Shown here: positions 26,086 through 35,905 of the stretch, one piece after another | Position numbering within the stretch: position 1 is the first letter of the stretch | How the letters are laid out: every line of letters begins with the position of its first letter | Source: Streptomyces sp. ITFR-21 | GTDB taxonomy: Bacteria; Actinomycetota; Actinomycetes; Streptomycetales; Streptomycetaceae | DNA: 64,000 bases | Reading direction: 5' to 3' | Assembly: GCF_031844685.1 (NCBI RefSeq) | Contig: NZ_CP134605.1 | Location: 6,112,001 to 6,176,000 of the forward strand | Notes under the pieces: model-generated | The model's database searches: none | Seen by the model: only the letters and a program-made list of their open reading frames with translations | What the model was told of the DNA's origin: nothing | Made by a program: the position numbers and the translations under genes

Positions 26086-26820
26086 GTGAGCAGTGAACCG
26101 ACCAGCGCCGCCGCCGACGTCGGCACCGGGACCGGACCTGACACCGGCGACGCGCCGCCGCCGTCCGAGTGCCACCGTCCGCCGGTGGCGGGCCCGCCCC
26201 CGACTCCGGGAGTGACGGCGGCTCCGGGCCCGACTCCGGCTCCGGTGGTGGTTACGGGACCGGGACCGGGACGGGGACCGGCTCGGGTACCGCCGCTGTC
26301 CGACGTGCGGCGGACCGGCGTCGGCGCTGTGGCGGACGTGCTGGTCGCGGGCATCGGCAACCTCTTCCTCGGCGACGACGGCTTCGGCCCCGAGGTCGTC
26401 CGGCGGCTGGCCGCGGCCGGCGGACTGCCGCCACGGGTCCGGGTGGTCGACTACGGCATCCGCGGCGTGCACCTCGCCTACGACCTCCTCGACGGCTGCG
26501 CCGCGCTGATCCTGGTCGACGCGTACCCGGGCGGCGGCCCGCCCGGTGAGCTGACCCTGCTCGAAGTGGGGCCGGGCGACCTGGGCAGCGGCGAATTCGA
26601 TGCACACGGGATGAATCCGGTCGCAGTACTGGCAAATCTGGACCAACTGGGCGGTACGCTTCCCCTGACCTACCTCGTGGGATGCACCCCCGCCGAGGTC
26701 GGCGAGGGGATCGGCCTCAGCGTGCCGGTCGCCGCCGCGGTGCCCGAAGCGGTCGCCGCGGTCCGCACCTTGGCCGCGCGGCTGGTGCCCGCGCAACCCG
26801 CAGCACCCAGGAGCCGTTGA
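26086..26820 (+). CDS. Hydrogenase large-subunit maturation endopeptidase
   Basis: 244 residues. The protease core begins about residue 82: VLVAGIGNLFLGDDGFGPEVV, with the nickel-sensing Glu; ALILVDAYPGG, with the conserved Asp; and FDAHGMNP, with the conserved His. This matches HybD/HyaD-type enzymes that cut the large-subunit C-terminal peptide after nickel insertion. The first 80 residues are Pro/Gly/Thr-rich and unlike the family. The GTG at 26086 has AGGAGC before it, but GTG codons at 26329 and 26338 would give the usual length. It lies 2 nt before the HypC-HypF gene. Confidence 0.88.
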   Translation: MSSEPTSAAADVGTGTGPDTGDAPPPSECHRPPVAGPPPTPGVTAAPGPTPAPVVVTGPGPGRGPARVPPLSDVRRTGVGAVADVLVAGIGNLFLGDDGFGPEVVRRLAAAGGLPPRVRVVDYGIRGVHLAYDLLDGCAALILVDAYPGGGPPGELTLLEVGPGDLGSGEFDAHGMNPVAVLANLDQLGGTLPLTYLVGCTPAEVGEGIGLSVPVAAAVPEAVAAVRTLAARLVPAQPAAPRSR

Positions 26821-26822
26821 CC

Positions 26823-29381
26823 ATGTGCCTTGGTATTCCCGGCCGGGTGGTGGAGACCGTGGCCGGATACGCCGGCCAGCTCGCGCTCGTCGACGTGGAG
26901 GGCGCGCGGCGGCGCGTCAACATCGGCATGCTGGAGACGCCCCCGGCCGCCGGTGACTGGGTGCTGCTGCACATGGGCTTCGCGCTGGAGGTCATCGACG
27001 AGGCCGCGGCCCGTACCGCGCTGTCCGGCCTGGAGATGATGGGACGCGCCCGCGACGGCCGGATCCGGCGCCGGTTCGAGGTGCGCGGTGTCGTCCAGGG
27101 TGTCGGCTTCCGGCCGTTCGTCTACGTCACCGCCTCGGAGCTGGCGCTGGCCGGCTCGGTGGTGAACACCGGCGGCGGCGTGGTCGCCGAGGTCGAGGGC
27201 GACCCCGACGCGGTGGCGGAGTTCGGCCGCCGGCTGCGCGCGGACCCGCCGCCGCTCGCCGTGGTGGAGTCCGTCCGGGAGTCGGAGCAGCCCACCGCGG
27301 GCGGCACCGGGTTCACCATCGCGGACTCCCGCGCGGGCGACCCGGCGGCCCGCACCCTGGTGTCGCCCGACATCGCCACCTGCCGGGACTGCCTGGCCGA
27401 GCTGGCCGACCCGGCCGACCGGCGCTACCGGCACCCCTTCGTCAGCTGCGCCCACTGCGGCCCCCGGTTCACCATCGTCACCGGCACGCCGTACGACCGG
27501 GCCGCCACCACGATGGCGGCCTTCCCGCTGTGCGACCGCTGCCGGGCGGAGTACGAGGACCCCGCAGACCGGCGCTTCCACGCCCAGCCGATCTCCTGCC
27601 ACGACTGCGGGCCCCGGCTGGAACTGGTCGACGCGGCGGACCCGGCCGGCCGGGCCCCGGCGGCCGGCCAGGACGCGCTGCGGGCAGCGCGGGAGCTGCT
27701 CGCGGCTGGCCGGATCGTCGCGGTCAAGGGCCTGGGCGGCTACCACCTCGCCTGCGACGCCCGCGACGACGCCGCCGTCGCCGAACTGCGCCGACGCAAG
27801 CGCCGCGGCGGCAAGCCGTTCGCGGTGATGGTGGCGAGCCTCGACGTCGCCGCGGAACTGGTGACGCTGACCGCCGACGAGGAGCAGCTCCTCACCGGCG
27901 TCCGCCGGCCGATCGTGCTGCTTCCCCGGCGGCCGGCGGCCCCCGGGGCCGGGGTGTCCGACGCCGTGGCGCCGGGGAACCCCGACCTCGGCCTGATGCT
28001 CCCGTACACCCCGCTGCACGCCCTGCTGTTCGGGATCGGCGACGACCGGCCGGGGCCCGACGCGCTGGTCCTCACCTCCGGCAACCTGGCCGGTGAGCCG
28101 ATCGTCACCGACGACGTACGCGCCCGGACCGTACTCGCCCCGCTCGCCGACGCGTGGCTGCGGCACGACCGGGAGATCCACGTTCCGTGCGACGACTCGG
28201 TCAGCCGCTTCGTCGCGGGCGCCGAACTGCCGGTCCGCAGGTCCCGCGGACACGCGCCGCTGCCGCTCGCGCTGCCCTTCGACGTACCGCCGACGCTCGC
28301 GGTGGGCGCGGACCTGAAGAACACCTGCGCGCTCGCCGAGGGCCGCTACGCCTGGGTCAGCCAGCACATCGGCGACATGGACGACCTCGCCACCGTCGAG
28401 GCGCTCACCCGTACCGAGGCACACCTGGAGCAGCTCACCGGCGTCGCCCCGCGGCAGCTGGTGGCCGACGCGCACCCGGCCTACCGGTCCGCCGGCTGGG
28501 CCCGCGCGCACGCGGCCGGCCGGGAGGTGCGCACGGTGCAGCACCACCACGCGCACATCGCCTCCGTGATGGGCGAGCACGGACTCGGCGCCGACGAGAG
28601 CGTCATCGGCATCGCCTTCGACGGCACCGGCCACGGGACCGACCGGGCGGCCTGGGGCGGCGAGGCACTGGTCGCCGGCTACAAGTCCTTCCGGCGGGCG
28701 GCGCACCTGGCGTACGTGCCGCTGGCCGGCGGCGACGCGAGCGTGCGGCGCCCGTACCGGATGGCCCTCGCCCACCTGCACGCCGCCGGCGTTCCCTGGG
28801 ACGGGGCGCTGCCGGCCGTCCGCGCCTGCCCGGCCGGGGAACGGGACGTGCTCGCCCACCAGTTCGCCACGGGCTTCGGCTGCGTGCCCACCTCCAGCAT
28901 GGGCCGGCTCTTCGACGCGGTCGCCTCGATCGCCGGGGTACGGCAGTCGGTGGACTACGAGGCGGAGGCCGCCGTCGCGCTGGAGGGACTGGCCCGGTCC
29001 GCCGGCCGCGGTCCCGTGGCGGGTGGATACGCGTTCCGGGTCGGCCGGGCGACGGACGGGGAACCGGCGGTCGCCGACCCCGGTCCTGTGGTCCGCGCGG
29101 TGGCCGCCGACGTGCGGGCCGGTGTCGGCGCCGAGTCGGTCGCCGCGCGGTTCCACACCGCCGTCGCGGTGCTGGTGGCCGACCTCGCGGAGCTCTGCCG
29201 GGCCGGTACCGGCCTGGACGTGGTGGCGCTCGGCGGCGGTGTCTTCCAGAACGCCCTCCTGCTCACCGCGGCCCAGCGCCTTCTGACCGAGCGGGGGTTC
29301 ACCGTGCTGCGGCCCCGGCTGCTGCCGCCGAACGACGGCGGGATCGCGTTCGGGCAGCTGCTGATCGCCGCCGCGGGCTGA
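26823..29381 (+). CDS. hypCF: HypC-HypF fusion, hydrogenase cyanide-ligand maturation protein
   Basis: 852 residues in one open frame. Residues 1-75 are a complete HypC (MCLGIPGRV with the essential Cys2, then VLLHMGFALEVID). HypF follows without a stop: acylphosphatase domain (VRGVVQGVGFRPFVY, about 84-170), two Cys4 zinc fingers (Cys187-Cys262), YrdC-like domain (GRIVAVKGLGGYHLACD, KRRGGKPFAVM) and Kae1-like domain (VQHHHAHIASVM, GIAFDGTGHGTD). HypF turns carbamoyl phosphate into the thiocarboxamide/thiocyanate on HypE; HypC-HypD carries iron. Two adjacent ATG codons at 27036 and 27039 (Met72/Met73) with GGCCTGGAG upstream could also give free HypF by internal initiation. A second, free hypC follows. 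Confidence 0.9.
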   Translation: MCLGIPGRVVETVAGYAGQLALVDVEGARRRVNIGMLETPPAAGDWVLLHMGFALEVIDEAAARTALSGLEMMGRARDGRIRRRFEVRGVVQGVGFRPFVYVTASELALAGSVVNTGGGVVAEVEGDPDAVAEFGRRLRADPPPLAVVESVRESEQPTAGGTGFTIADSRAGDPAARTLVSPDIATCRDCLAELADPADRRYRHPFVSCAHCGPRFTIVTGTPYDRAATTMAAFPLCDRCRAEYEDPADRRFHAQPISCHDCGPRLELVDAADPAGRAPAAGQDALRAARELLAAGRIVAVKGLGGYHLACDARDDAAVAELRRRKRRGGKPFAVMVASLDVAAELVTLTADEEQLLTGVRRPIVLLPRRPAAPGAGVSDAVAPGNPDLGLMLPYTPLHALLFGIGDDRPGPDALVLTSGNLAGEPIVTDDVRARTVLAPLADAWLRHDREIHVPCDDSVSRFVAGAELPVRRSRGHAPLPLALPFDVPPTLAVGADLKNTCALAEGRYAWVSQHIGDMDDLATVEALTRTEAHLEQLTGVAPRQLVADAHPAYRSAGWARAHAAGREVRTVQHHHAHIASVMGEHGLGADESVIGIAFDGTGHGTDRAAWGGEALVAGYKSFRRAAHLAYVPLAGGDASVRRPYRMALAHLHAAGVPWDGALPAVRACPAGERDVLAHQFATGFGCVPTSSMGRLFDAVASIAGVRQSVDYEAEAAVALEGLARSAGRGPVAGGYAFRVGRATDGEPAVADPGPVVRAVAADVRAGVGAESVAARFHTAVAVLVADLAELCRAGTGLDVVALGGGVFQNALLLTAAQRLLTERGFTVLRPRLLPPNDGGIAFGQLLIAAAG

Positions 29382-29433
29382 CCGCGGGAACCCGGGCGGC
29401 GCGCCGGACCGGGCGGACGGTCCCGCGTCGGGC

Positions 29434-29489
29434 GCCACGGGCCGGGCGCCACGGGCCGGGCGCCACGGGCCGGGCGCCACGGGCCGCGC
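29434..29489. repeat. 14-bp tandem repeat between hypCF and hypC
   Basis: Four copies of GCCACGGGCCGGGC (the last with one change near its end) lie in the 145-nt gap after the HypC-HypF stop. GAGGGAACGAACAGGGAAGAGAG follows and supplies the ribosome site of the next hypC. The function is unknown; copy number may vary between strains. Confidence 0.85.
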
Positions 29490-29526
29490 GACTCATCGAA
29501 GAGGGAACGAACAGGGAAGAGAGCCC

Positions 29527-29819
29527 ATGTGTCTGGCAGTTCCGGGGCGGGTCCTCAGTACCGCCGTCGTCGACGGCGCCTTGATGGCCGAGGTGGACTT
29601 CGGCGGGGTGCGCAAAGAGGTGTGCCTCCAGTACATCCCCGACGCGGTGGCCGGTGAATACGTCATCGTGCACGTCGGGTTCGCCATCCAGCGGCTCGAC
29701 GAACGGTCGGCGCTGGCCACCCTCGCCGACTTCGACCGGCTCGGCCTGCTCGCCGAGGAGTTCGGCGACGGATCCGAACCGGCGCCCCGGCAGGAGCGGC
29801 CCACCGAAGGAGCGGCCCG

Positions 29820-29823
<4 letters not shown>
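29527..29823 (+). CDS. hypC: Free-standing HypC chaperone
   Basis: 98 residues. MCLAVPGRV carries the invariant Cys2 that holds the Fe(CN)2CO unit and contacts the large-subunit precursor; VIVHVGFAIQRLDE is the typical second half. The last 20 residues are a polar tail. The stop overlaps the hypD GTG, the usual HypC-HypD coupling. It is a second HypC besides the domain fused to HypF, differing in sequence (MAEVDFGGVRKEVCL against LALVDVEGARRRVNI), so the two may divide tasks. Confidence 0.93.
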
Positions 29824-30919
<1,096 letters not shown>

Positions 30920-30923
<4 letters not shown>

Positions 30924-32038
30924 CTGACGTGACACTGCCTCCCGACGACAGGGTGTCGCGGCCCGGCGGGACACCCGCCGGCGGCCTCGACTTCGACAGC
31001 TGGGTCTGCCCGGCGCCGCTGCGGGACACCCCGACGGTGGTGATGGGCCACGGCGGCGGCGGAGCCATGTCCGGCGAACTGGTCGAGCACCTGTTCCTGC
31101 CGGCCTTCGGCCCGGCCGCCGATGCCGCCGAACTCGGCGACAGCGCCGTGCTGCCGGTCGGTGGCGGCACCCGACTCGCCTTCTCCACCGACTCGTTCGT
31201 GGTCAAGCCGATGTTCTTCCCCGGCGGCTCGATCGGCGACCTGGCGGTGAACGGGACGGTCAACGACCTCGCGATGTCGGGGGCGGTCCCGCTGTTCCTG
31301 TCGACCGCGTTCATCCTCCAGGAGGGCACCGGACTGGCCGAACTCGGCCGTATCGCCCAGGCGATGGGCGCCGCCGCGCGGAACGCCGGGGTGCGGCTGG
31401 TCACCGGGGACACCAAGGTCGTCGACAGCGCGGCCGGTGACGGCGTCTACGTCAACACCTCCGGCATCGGCGTGGTGCCGGCCGGCGTCGACATCCACCC
31501 GCGGCGGGCGCGCCCCGGCGACGCCGTGCTGGTCAGCGGCGACATCGGCGCGCACGGCGTGGCCGTGCTGAGCTGCCGGGAGGGCCTGGAGTTCGGCACC
31601 GCGGTCGAGAGCGACACCGCGCCGCTGCACGGCCTGGTCGCCGCCATGACGGCCACCGGCGCCGATCTGCACGTACTGCGCGACCCCACCCGCGGCGGTG
31701 TCGCCGCCTCGCTCAACGAGATCGCCCGCGCCGCCGGCGTCGGCGTCGAACTGGTGGAGCGGCTGCTGCCCGTCCCGGAGACGGTCCGGGACGCGTGCAG
31801 CCTGCTCGGCCTCGACCCGCTCCAGGTGGCGAACGAGGGCAAGCTGCTGGTGTTCGTGCCCGCCGCCGACTGCGACCGGGTGCTGGCCGCGATGCGCGCG
31901 CACCCGCTCGGCCGCTCGTCGGCCCGGATCGGCACCTGCGTGGCCGACCACCCCGGGATGGTGGTCGCCAGGACCGCGCTGGGCGGCACCCGGGTGGTCG
32001 GCCTGCCGATCGGTGAACAGCTCCCGAGGATCTGCTGA
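30920..32038 (+). CDS. hypE: Hydrogenase maturation protein HypE
   Basis: 372 residues of the PurM/ThiL-like ATPase family. Marks include VVMGHGGGGAMSGELVE, ALGDSAV-type Mg-ATP region (ELGDSAVLPV), GDLAVNGTVNDLAMSGA and RDPTRGGVAASLNEIA. The extreme C-terminus is PRIC, the conserved cysteine that receives the carbamoyl group from HypF and is dehydrated to thiocyanate. GTG overlaps the hypD stop by 4 nt. Confidence 0.96.
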
Positions 32039-32764
32039 ATGAGCGCCGAGGGCGCGCTGCTGTTCGCGCGATACGCCTACCCGCCCAACGAGCTCGGCTA
32101 CTGCGGCCCGCCGGACCCGGCCGCGCTGCTGCGGCCGGACGCGGCCGCCGGCCTCCGGGAGCGGGCCCGGCGGTTCGAGGGCGCCTGGTGCTACCTGGAG
32201 TTCCTCGCCGAGGCGGCCGGCCTTCCCGACCCGCTCGACGCGCGGGTCGTCGAGGCGTACTGGATCGGCAACGACCTGCTGGACCGGGTGGACCCCGCCG
32301 CTCTGGTGGACCGCTTGGCGGACCGCTTCCGCGGCCAGTGCGGCGGTACGTGGCGGGAGGCGGCCGGCCGCGCGCTGGCCCACCACAGCTTCCAGGTGTT
32401 CGAGGTCTACCCGTGGGCCCGGCTGCTGGGCGCCGGAGGCCATCCGACGGCGCTGTCCGTACTCGACCGGTGCCGTATCCGTACCGGCGTGGTGCTCGGC
32501 GTGGACGGCGGGACGGCGACCGTGGAGTCCCGCCCGCTGGCCTGGGACGGCGGTGCGCCGGCGCCAGGACCGGCCCGCCGGGAGACGGTCCGGTGGTCGG
32601 CCGGCGGCCTGGCGCTCATCGACGCGCCCGCGCCGGGCGACCGGGTCGCACTGCACTGGGACTGGGTGTGCGACGTCGTCACCGCGGAGCAGGCGGCCCG
32701 GCTGGAGGCGCTGGAGGCCGGCCAGCGGGCCCGGCTCGGCGGGCTGCCGTCCCCGGCGGGCTGA
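32039..32764 (+). CDS. DUF6390 family hydrogenase-associated protein
   Basis: 241 residues, ATG directly after the hypE stop. It opens with ALLFARYAYPPNELGYCGPPDP and contains EAYWIGNDLLDRV and ALAHHSFQVFEVYPWARLL, features of an uncharacterised family linked to actinomycete [NiFe]-hydrogenases. There is no signal peptide. It is the last gene of the operon before a strong hairpin. HHSFQVFEVYPW could hold metal-binding His, but no function is known to me. Confidence 0.75.
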   Translation: MSAEGALLFARYAYPPNELGYCGPPDPAALLRPDAAAGLRERARRFEGAWCYLEFLAEAAGLPDPLDARVVEAYWIGNDLLDRVDPAALVDRLADRFRGQCGGTWREAAGRALAHHSFQVFEVYPWARLLGAGGHPTALSVLDRCRIRTGVVLGVDGGTATVESRPLAWDGGAPAPGPARRETVRWSAGGLALIDAPAPGDRVALHWDWVCDVVTAEQAARLEALEAGQRARLGGLPSPAG

Positions 32765-32940
32765 GGCGGCGAAGGCCCGGGGCCGCGCGGCGGGAAGCGG
32801 GCGGCGGCGCGGCCGGCCGGCGGGGTCCGCCCGGGTCGGACCGGGTCGGACGGAATAGGACGGGGCCGGGACGGGCCGGCTTGGTTGTCCGGCCGGAGGC
32901 GGCCGGGCGGGCCCGCGCGGGTGCCCGGTCGCGGACGACA

Positions 32941-32995
32941 GCCGCCCCCGGCCGGTCCGCTCCCGCCGTACCCGGAGCGGCCGGCCGGGGGCGGC
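32941..32995. terminator. Bidirectional terminator after the hydrogenase operon
   Basis: A 22-23-bp inverted repeat (32941-32963 and 32974-32995) with one bulged base surrounds a 10-nt loop. It lies between the hydrogenase operon and the convergent flavoprotein gene. The rest of 32765-33052 holds no gene. Confidence 0.7.
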
Positions 32996-33052
32996 CGCGC
33001 GGGTGGTCGCCGGGGCCGGACGCTCGGCCCCGTACGAGGGATCGCCGCCGGG

Positions 33053-34255
33053 TCAGCGGCGGTAGACCAGCGGACCGCCGAGCAGGTACTGCCCGACCGT
33101 CTCGAAGTGCGAGGAGGAGACGGTGATGTGCTTGGTCGAGGAGTTGACGTCCCGGAAGCACCTCTCCAGCCGGCTCTTGGCGAACAGCGAGCTCGACCCG
33201 GCCAGCTGGTAGAGGCCGTTGACGGCCGCCACCGCGTGCTCGGCGACGCTCGCGGCGGTCACCCGGACCAGGGCGCTGAGCGACTCGCCGCCGTTCTCGC
33301 CGTGCTCGCTGACCTCGTGCACGGCGTCGGCGAGCAGCAGCTCCGCGATGCGGACCTGCATCTCCAGCCGGGCGAGCTTCTCCTGGGTGGTGTGGCTGGC
33401 TGCCAGACCGGTGGCGGACCCGGTCGGCGTCTTCGCCGCGGCCAGTTCCTTGAACGAGGCCAGCGCGTCCTGGGCGATGCCCAGCGCGACAGCCGGCGCG
33501 CCGACGCCGAAGTCGTAGTAGGCCGCCGCGTGGGCGCGCGAGGGCCGGGCCGGCGGCGAGGCGAACAGGTCCGTGTTCGAGACGGTGAACTCCCGGGGCA
33601 CGAACGTCTCGGGCACCGAGAAGTCGTTGCTGCCGGTGCCTTTCAGGCCGATGGTGTACCAGGTGTCGTACACCTGGGTCTCGGACTTGGGGATGAACAG
33701 CATCCGGATCTCGGGGACGCCGGCCGCCGAGACGACCCGCTCGCCGCCCTCGGTGACGAACGCCGTACAGATGATCCAGTCGGCGTGCGCGTAACCGCTG
33801 GCGTTGCTCCACCGGCCGCTCAGCCGGAACCCGCCGTCGACGATCTCGGCCGCGCCCGCCGGGTTGACCCCGCCGATGACCAGGCCGGAGCTCTCCTGGA
33901 AGAGCTTGCGGGAGGTGGGCTCCGGCAGGTAGTCCGAGATCCTGCTGATGGCGCCCTGGACGGCAATCTGCCAGGCGAGCGAGCCGTCGAGCCGGCCCAG
34001 GGCCTGGATCACGGCGGACCCGGTGGCGACGCTGACCTGGCCGCCGCCGAACTCGCGGGAGACCCACATCCGGTGGAGTCCGGCCGCGCGCAGCGCGTCC
34101 ATCACCACGGGCGGGGTGAAGCGCTGTTCCTCGCCGGCCTTGCGGTGCTCTTCGACGAGCGGGGCGAGGGCGTCGACCCGGGCGACCCACTCGGTCGTCT
34201 CCGCGGTCTCGGGCGCGCGCAAAAGGGCGTGTTGCGGCTCCGTGGCGATTGACAT
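33053..34255 (-). CDS. Acyl-CoA-dehydrogenase-fold flavin monooxygenase
   Basis: 400 residues. The sequence follows the HsaA/DszC branch of the acyl-CoA dehydrogenase fold, whose members use FMNH2 or FADH2 and O2 to hydroxylate aromatics, sulfur or amines: FGGGQVSVATGSAVIQALGRLDGSLAWQIA, then FRLSGRWSNASGYAHADWIICTA, and GLKGTGSNDFSVPETFVP. The usual catalytic Glu of true dehydrogenases is not evident, supporting an oxygenase. The ATG at 34253-34255 follows GGGGAG. The nearest upstream gene encodes the unrecognised 499-aa protein on the same strand, 150 nt away. No reductase partner is adjacent; KijD3-like N-oxygenation is another option. Confidence 0.8.
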   Translation of the reverse strand: MSIATEPQHALLRAPETAETTEWVARVDALAPLVEEHRKAGEEQRFTPPVVMDALRAAGLHRMWVSREFGGGQVSVATGSAVIQALGRLDGSLAWQIAVQGAISRISDYLPEPTSRKLFQESSGLVIGGVNPAGAAEIVDGGFRLSGRWSNASGYAHADWIICTAFVTEGGERVVSAAGVPEIRMLFIPKSETQVYDTWYTIGLKGTGSNDFSVPETFVPREFTVSNTDLFASPPARPSRAHAAAYYDFGVGAPAVALGIAQDALASFKELAAAKTPTGSATGLAASHTTQEKLARLEMQVRIAELLLADAVHEVSEHGENGGESLSALVRVTAASVAEHAVAAVNGLYQLAGSSSLFAKSRLERCFRDVNSSTKHITVSSSHFETVGQYLLGGPLVYRR

Positions 34256-34405
34256 CTGGCTCCCCAATTCGATGCCAGCTTGACGCTGGTGGTCCGAGGC
34301 TGGATGAACGATGTGCTGGGACGGGATCGTACAAGTGCGCCGTGTCGCGCCCGGCGGGTTTGCCGAAGATGGCCGGACGCGACGACGGATGGGGAAAGGG
34401 CGCGG

Positions 34406-35905
34406 TCAGGAAACCGGCAGACCCTCTTGGGGGGCCGCGAGACGGAAACGGAAGCCCTTGAACAATTCCGTCTCCTTCCGCTCGGCGCCGCGCAGGCGGA
34501 GGGCGTAGCTGATCAGGGCATGGTCGACCATGTTGATCCGGGTGCCCTCGGCGAGGGCGTTCTCGGAAAAGTGGTCGATGACCCAGGCGATCGCCGAACT
34601 GCCCTCGTAGCGGGCTCTGGGGGTGAAGAAGCGTTCCGAGGCGCCGATCTCCCCCAGAGCGTTCAGGCCGTAGCTCAGCGGATAGGCGCGATTGAGCCGG
34701 TCCTGCTCGGTCCGGTCCAGATACGGCAGGCAATCCGCCACCCGGTCGAGGATGTCGTCGCTGACCAGATCCAGTCGGCCGGTGATCATGGCGGTCTCGA
34801 TCAGGTAGGGGAAGGAGACCCCGTTGATGAAGAAGTCCTCGGCCGGGTCCACGTGCTGCCACCGGCCCACCAGGTGCTCCACGAAGGCGTCCAGGTCAGG
34901 CAGCTGGTCCTGCAGCCGGCCCAGGTTGTGCAGGGCCACGATGTAGTACAGGCCCATGTGCGTTCTCTCCTCCGCGGAGATCCCGGCCATCAGCTCTTTC
35001 GCCTCGGCCAGCCGGTCTCCGCCGTGGTTCAGGTATTCGGGCCGGCCGGACACCGCGATGGCGTTCAGCAGCGTGAGGAGGGGATAGGTCTTCGGGAAGA
35101 CCGCCGTCGCGGGCTGTGGAAAGGTGGGCGGTTCGTTGAGTTCGGTGTCCCGGTCCAGGTGGTCCAGGAGTTCCTTCATGTAGTCGCGGTCCCCGTCGAA
35201 GATCAGCGCGTCGTATCCCAGCAGCGAGATCACCGACAGGAGCGTGGAGCCGCCGCGGACCCGGAAGAAAGACGACGGGACCCGTTCCAACAGGTCCAGC
35301 GATTCGCGGAGGTAATTGCGCGGGCCGACGACCAGCCGGTCTTTCAGGCCCAGTTCGCCGAAGGCGAGGAAGACCGCGGAGCAGGCCGAGAGCCGCTCGT
35401 AGGCGCCGTGTCCCCCGCTGTATCCGTCCTTCACCTGGTCCGGCTCGATCTCGTCGGTCATGGCCAGGACCTCACCGGGGAAGTCCAGCTCCTCGTTGAC
35501 CAACAGCGACAGATCCAGTTCCAGTTTGGCGAAGGCGTCCAGCAGAATGGAACCGGCTATGACCCGGTAGTACGGGTTCTTCTCCGACCGCACCGCGTCG
35601 GCGACGGGCCCGAGCGCCTGCTCGATCGCGGCGCGCGGCAGATCCGCGGCGGGATCCGCCACTTTCAGGATCAGATCCGTCAGCAGCCGGGAGAACAGGG
35701 TGTACGCGTTGGACGCCGGCACCTTGGCCGCCAGCAGGTCGAACGCGTGCCGGATCCGCGCGGCGACGATGGGGTCGTACTCCACCGGGTACTGGCCGAG
35801 GCCGATGCCGCGCACCATGCGGCTCCACGGCGTCGCGATCATACGGGACTCGTTCGACAGGTCCTGCAGCCCCGCCACGGGCACGGGGGTCGAAGCAGTG
35901 GCCAT
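34406..35905 (-). CDS. Unrecognised 499-aa all-helical protein
   Basis: ATG preceded by GGAAGG. No signal peptide or membrane helix. The sequence is rich in helices of about 40-residue period (YRVIAGSILLDAFAKLELDL, LSACSAVFLAFGELGLKDRL, GGSTLLSVISLLGYDAL, YYIVALHNLGRLQDQLPDL), suggesting an alpha-alpha barrel or alpha-solenoid as seen in some terpene-cyclase-like or glycosidase-like folds. I see no DDxxD or DxDD motif that would settle a terpene cyclase. Acidic pairs occur at DEIEPDQ and LVSDDILDRV. Codon use is slightly less GC-rich than its neighbours, possibly a sign of transfer. It may act with the flavoprotein gene downstream. Function unknown. Confidence 0.8.
   Translation of the reverse strand: MATASTPVPVAGLQDLSNESRMIATPWSRMVRGIGLGQYPVEYDPIVAARIRHAFDLLAAKVPASNAYTLFSRLLTDLILKVADPAADLPRAAIEQALGPVADAVRSEKNPYYRVIAGSILLDAFAKLELDLSLLVNEELDFPGEVLAMTDEIEPDQVKDGYSGGHGAYERLSACSAVFLAFGELGLKDRLVVGPRNYLRESLDLLERVPSSFFRVRGGSTLLSVISLLGYDALIFDGDRDYMKELLDHLDRDTELNEPPTFPQPATAVFPKTYPLLTLLNAIAVSGRPEYLNHGGDRLAEAKELMAGISAEERTHMGLYYIVALHNLGRLQDQLPDLDAFVEHLVGRWQHVDPAEDFFINGVSFPYLIETAMITGRLDLVSDDILDRVADCLPYLDRTEQDRLNRAYPLSYGLNALGEIGASERFFTPRARYEGSSAIAWVIDHFSENALAEGTRINMVDHALISYALRLRGAERKETELFKGFRFRLAAPQEGLPVS

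Noticed and set aside
25872..26096. A 74-aa plus-strand gene before the hydrogenase protease
   Set aside because: It has no ribosome site, is Arg/Pro-rich and overlaps the protease start; probably a shadow frame.
34406..35905. Terpene cyclase
   Set aside because: Helical texture is suggestive, but no DDxxD, NSE or DxDD motif is visible, so no name was given.
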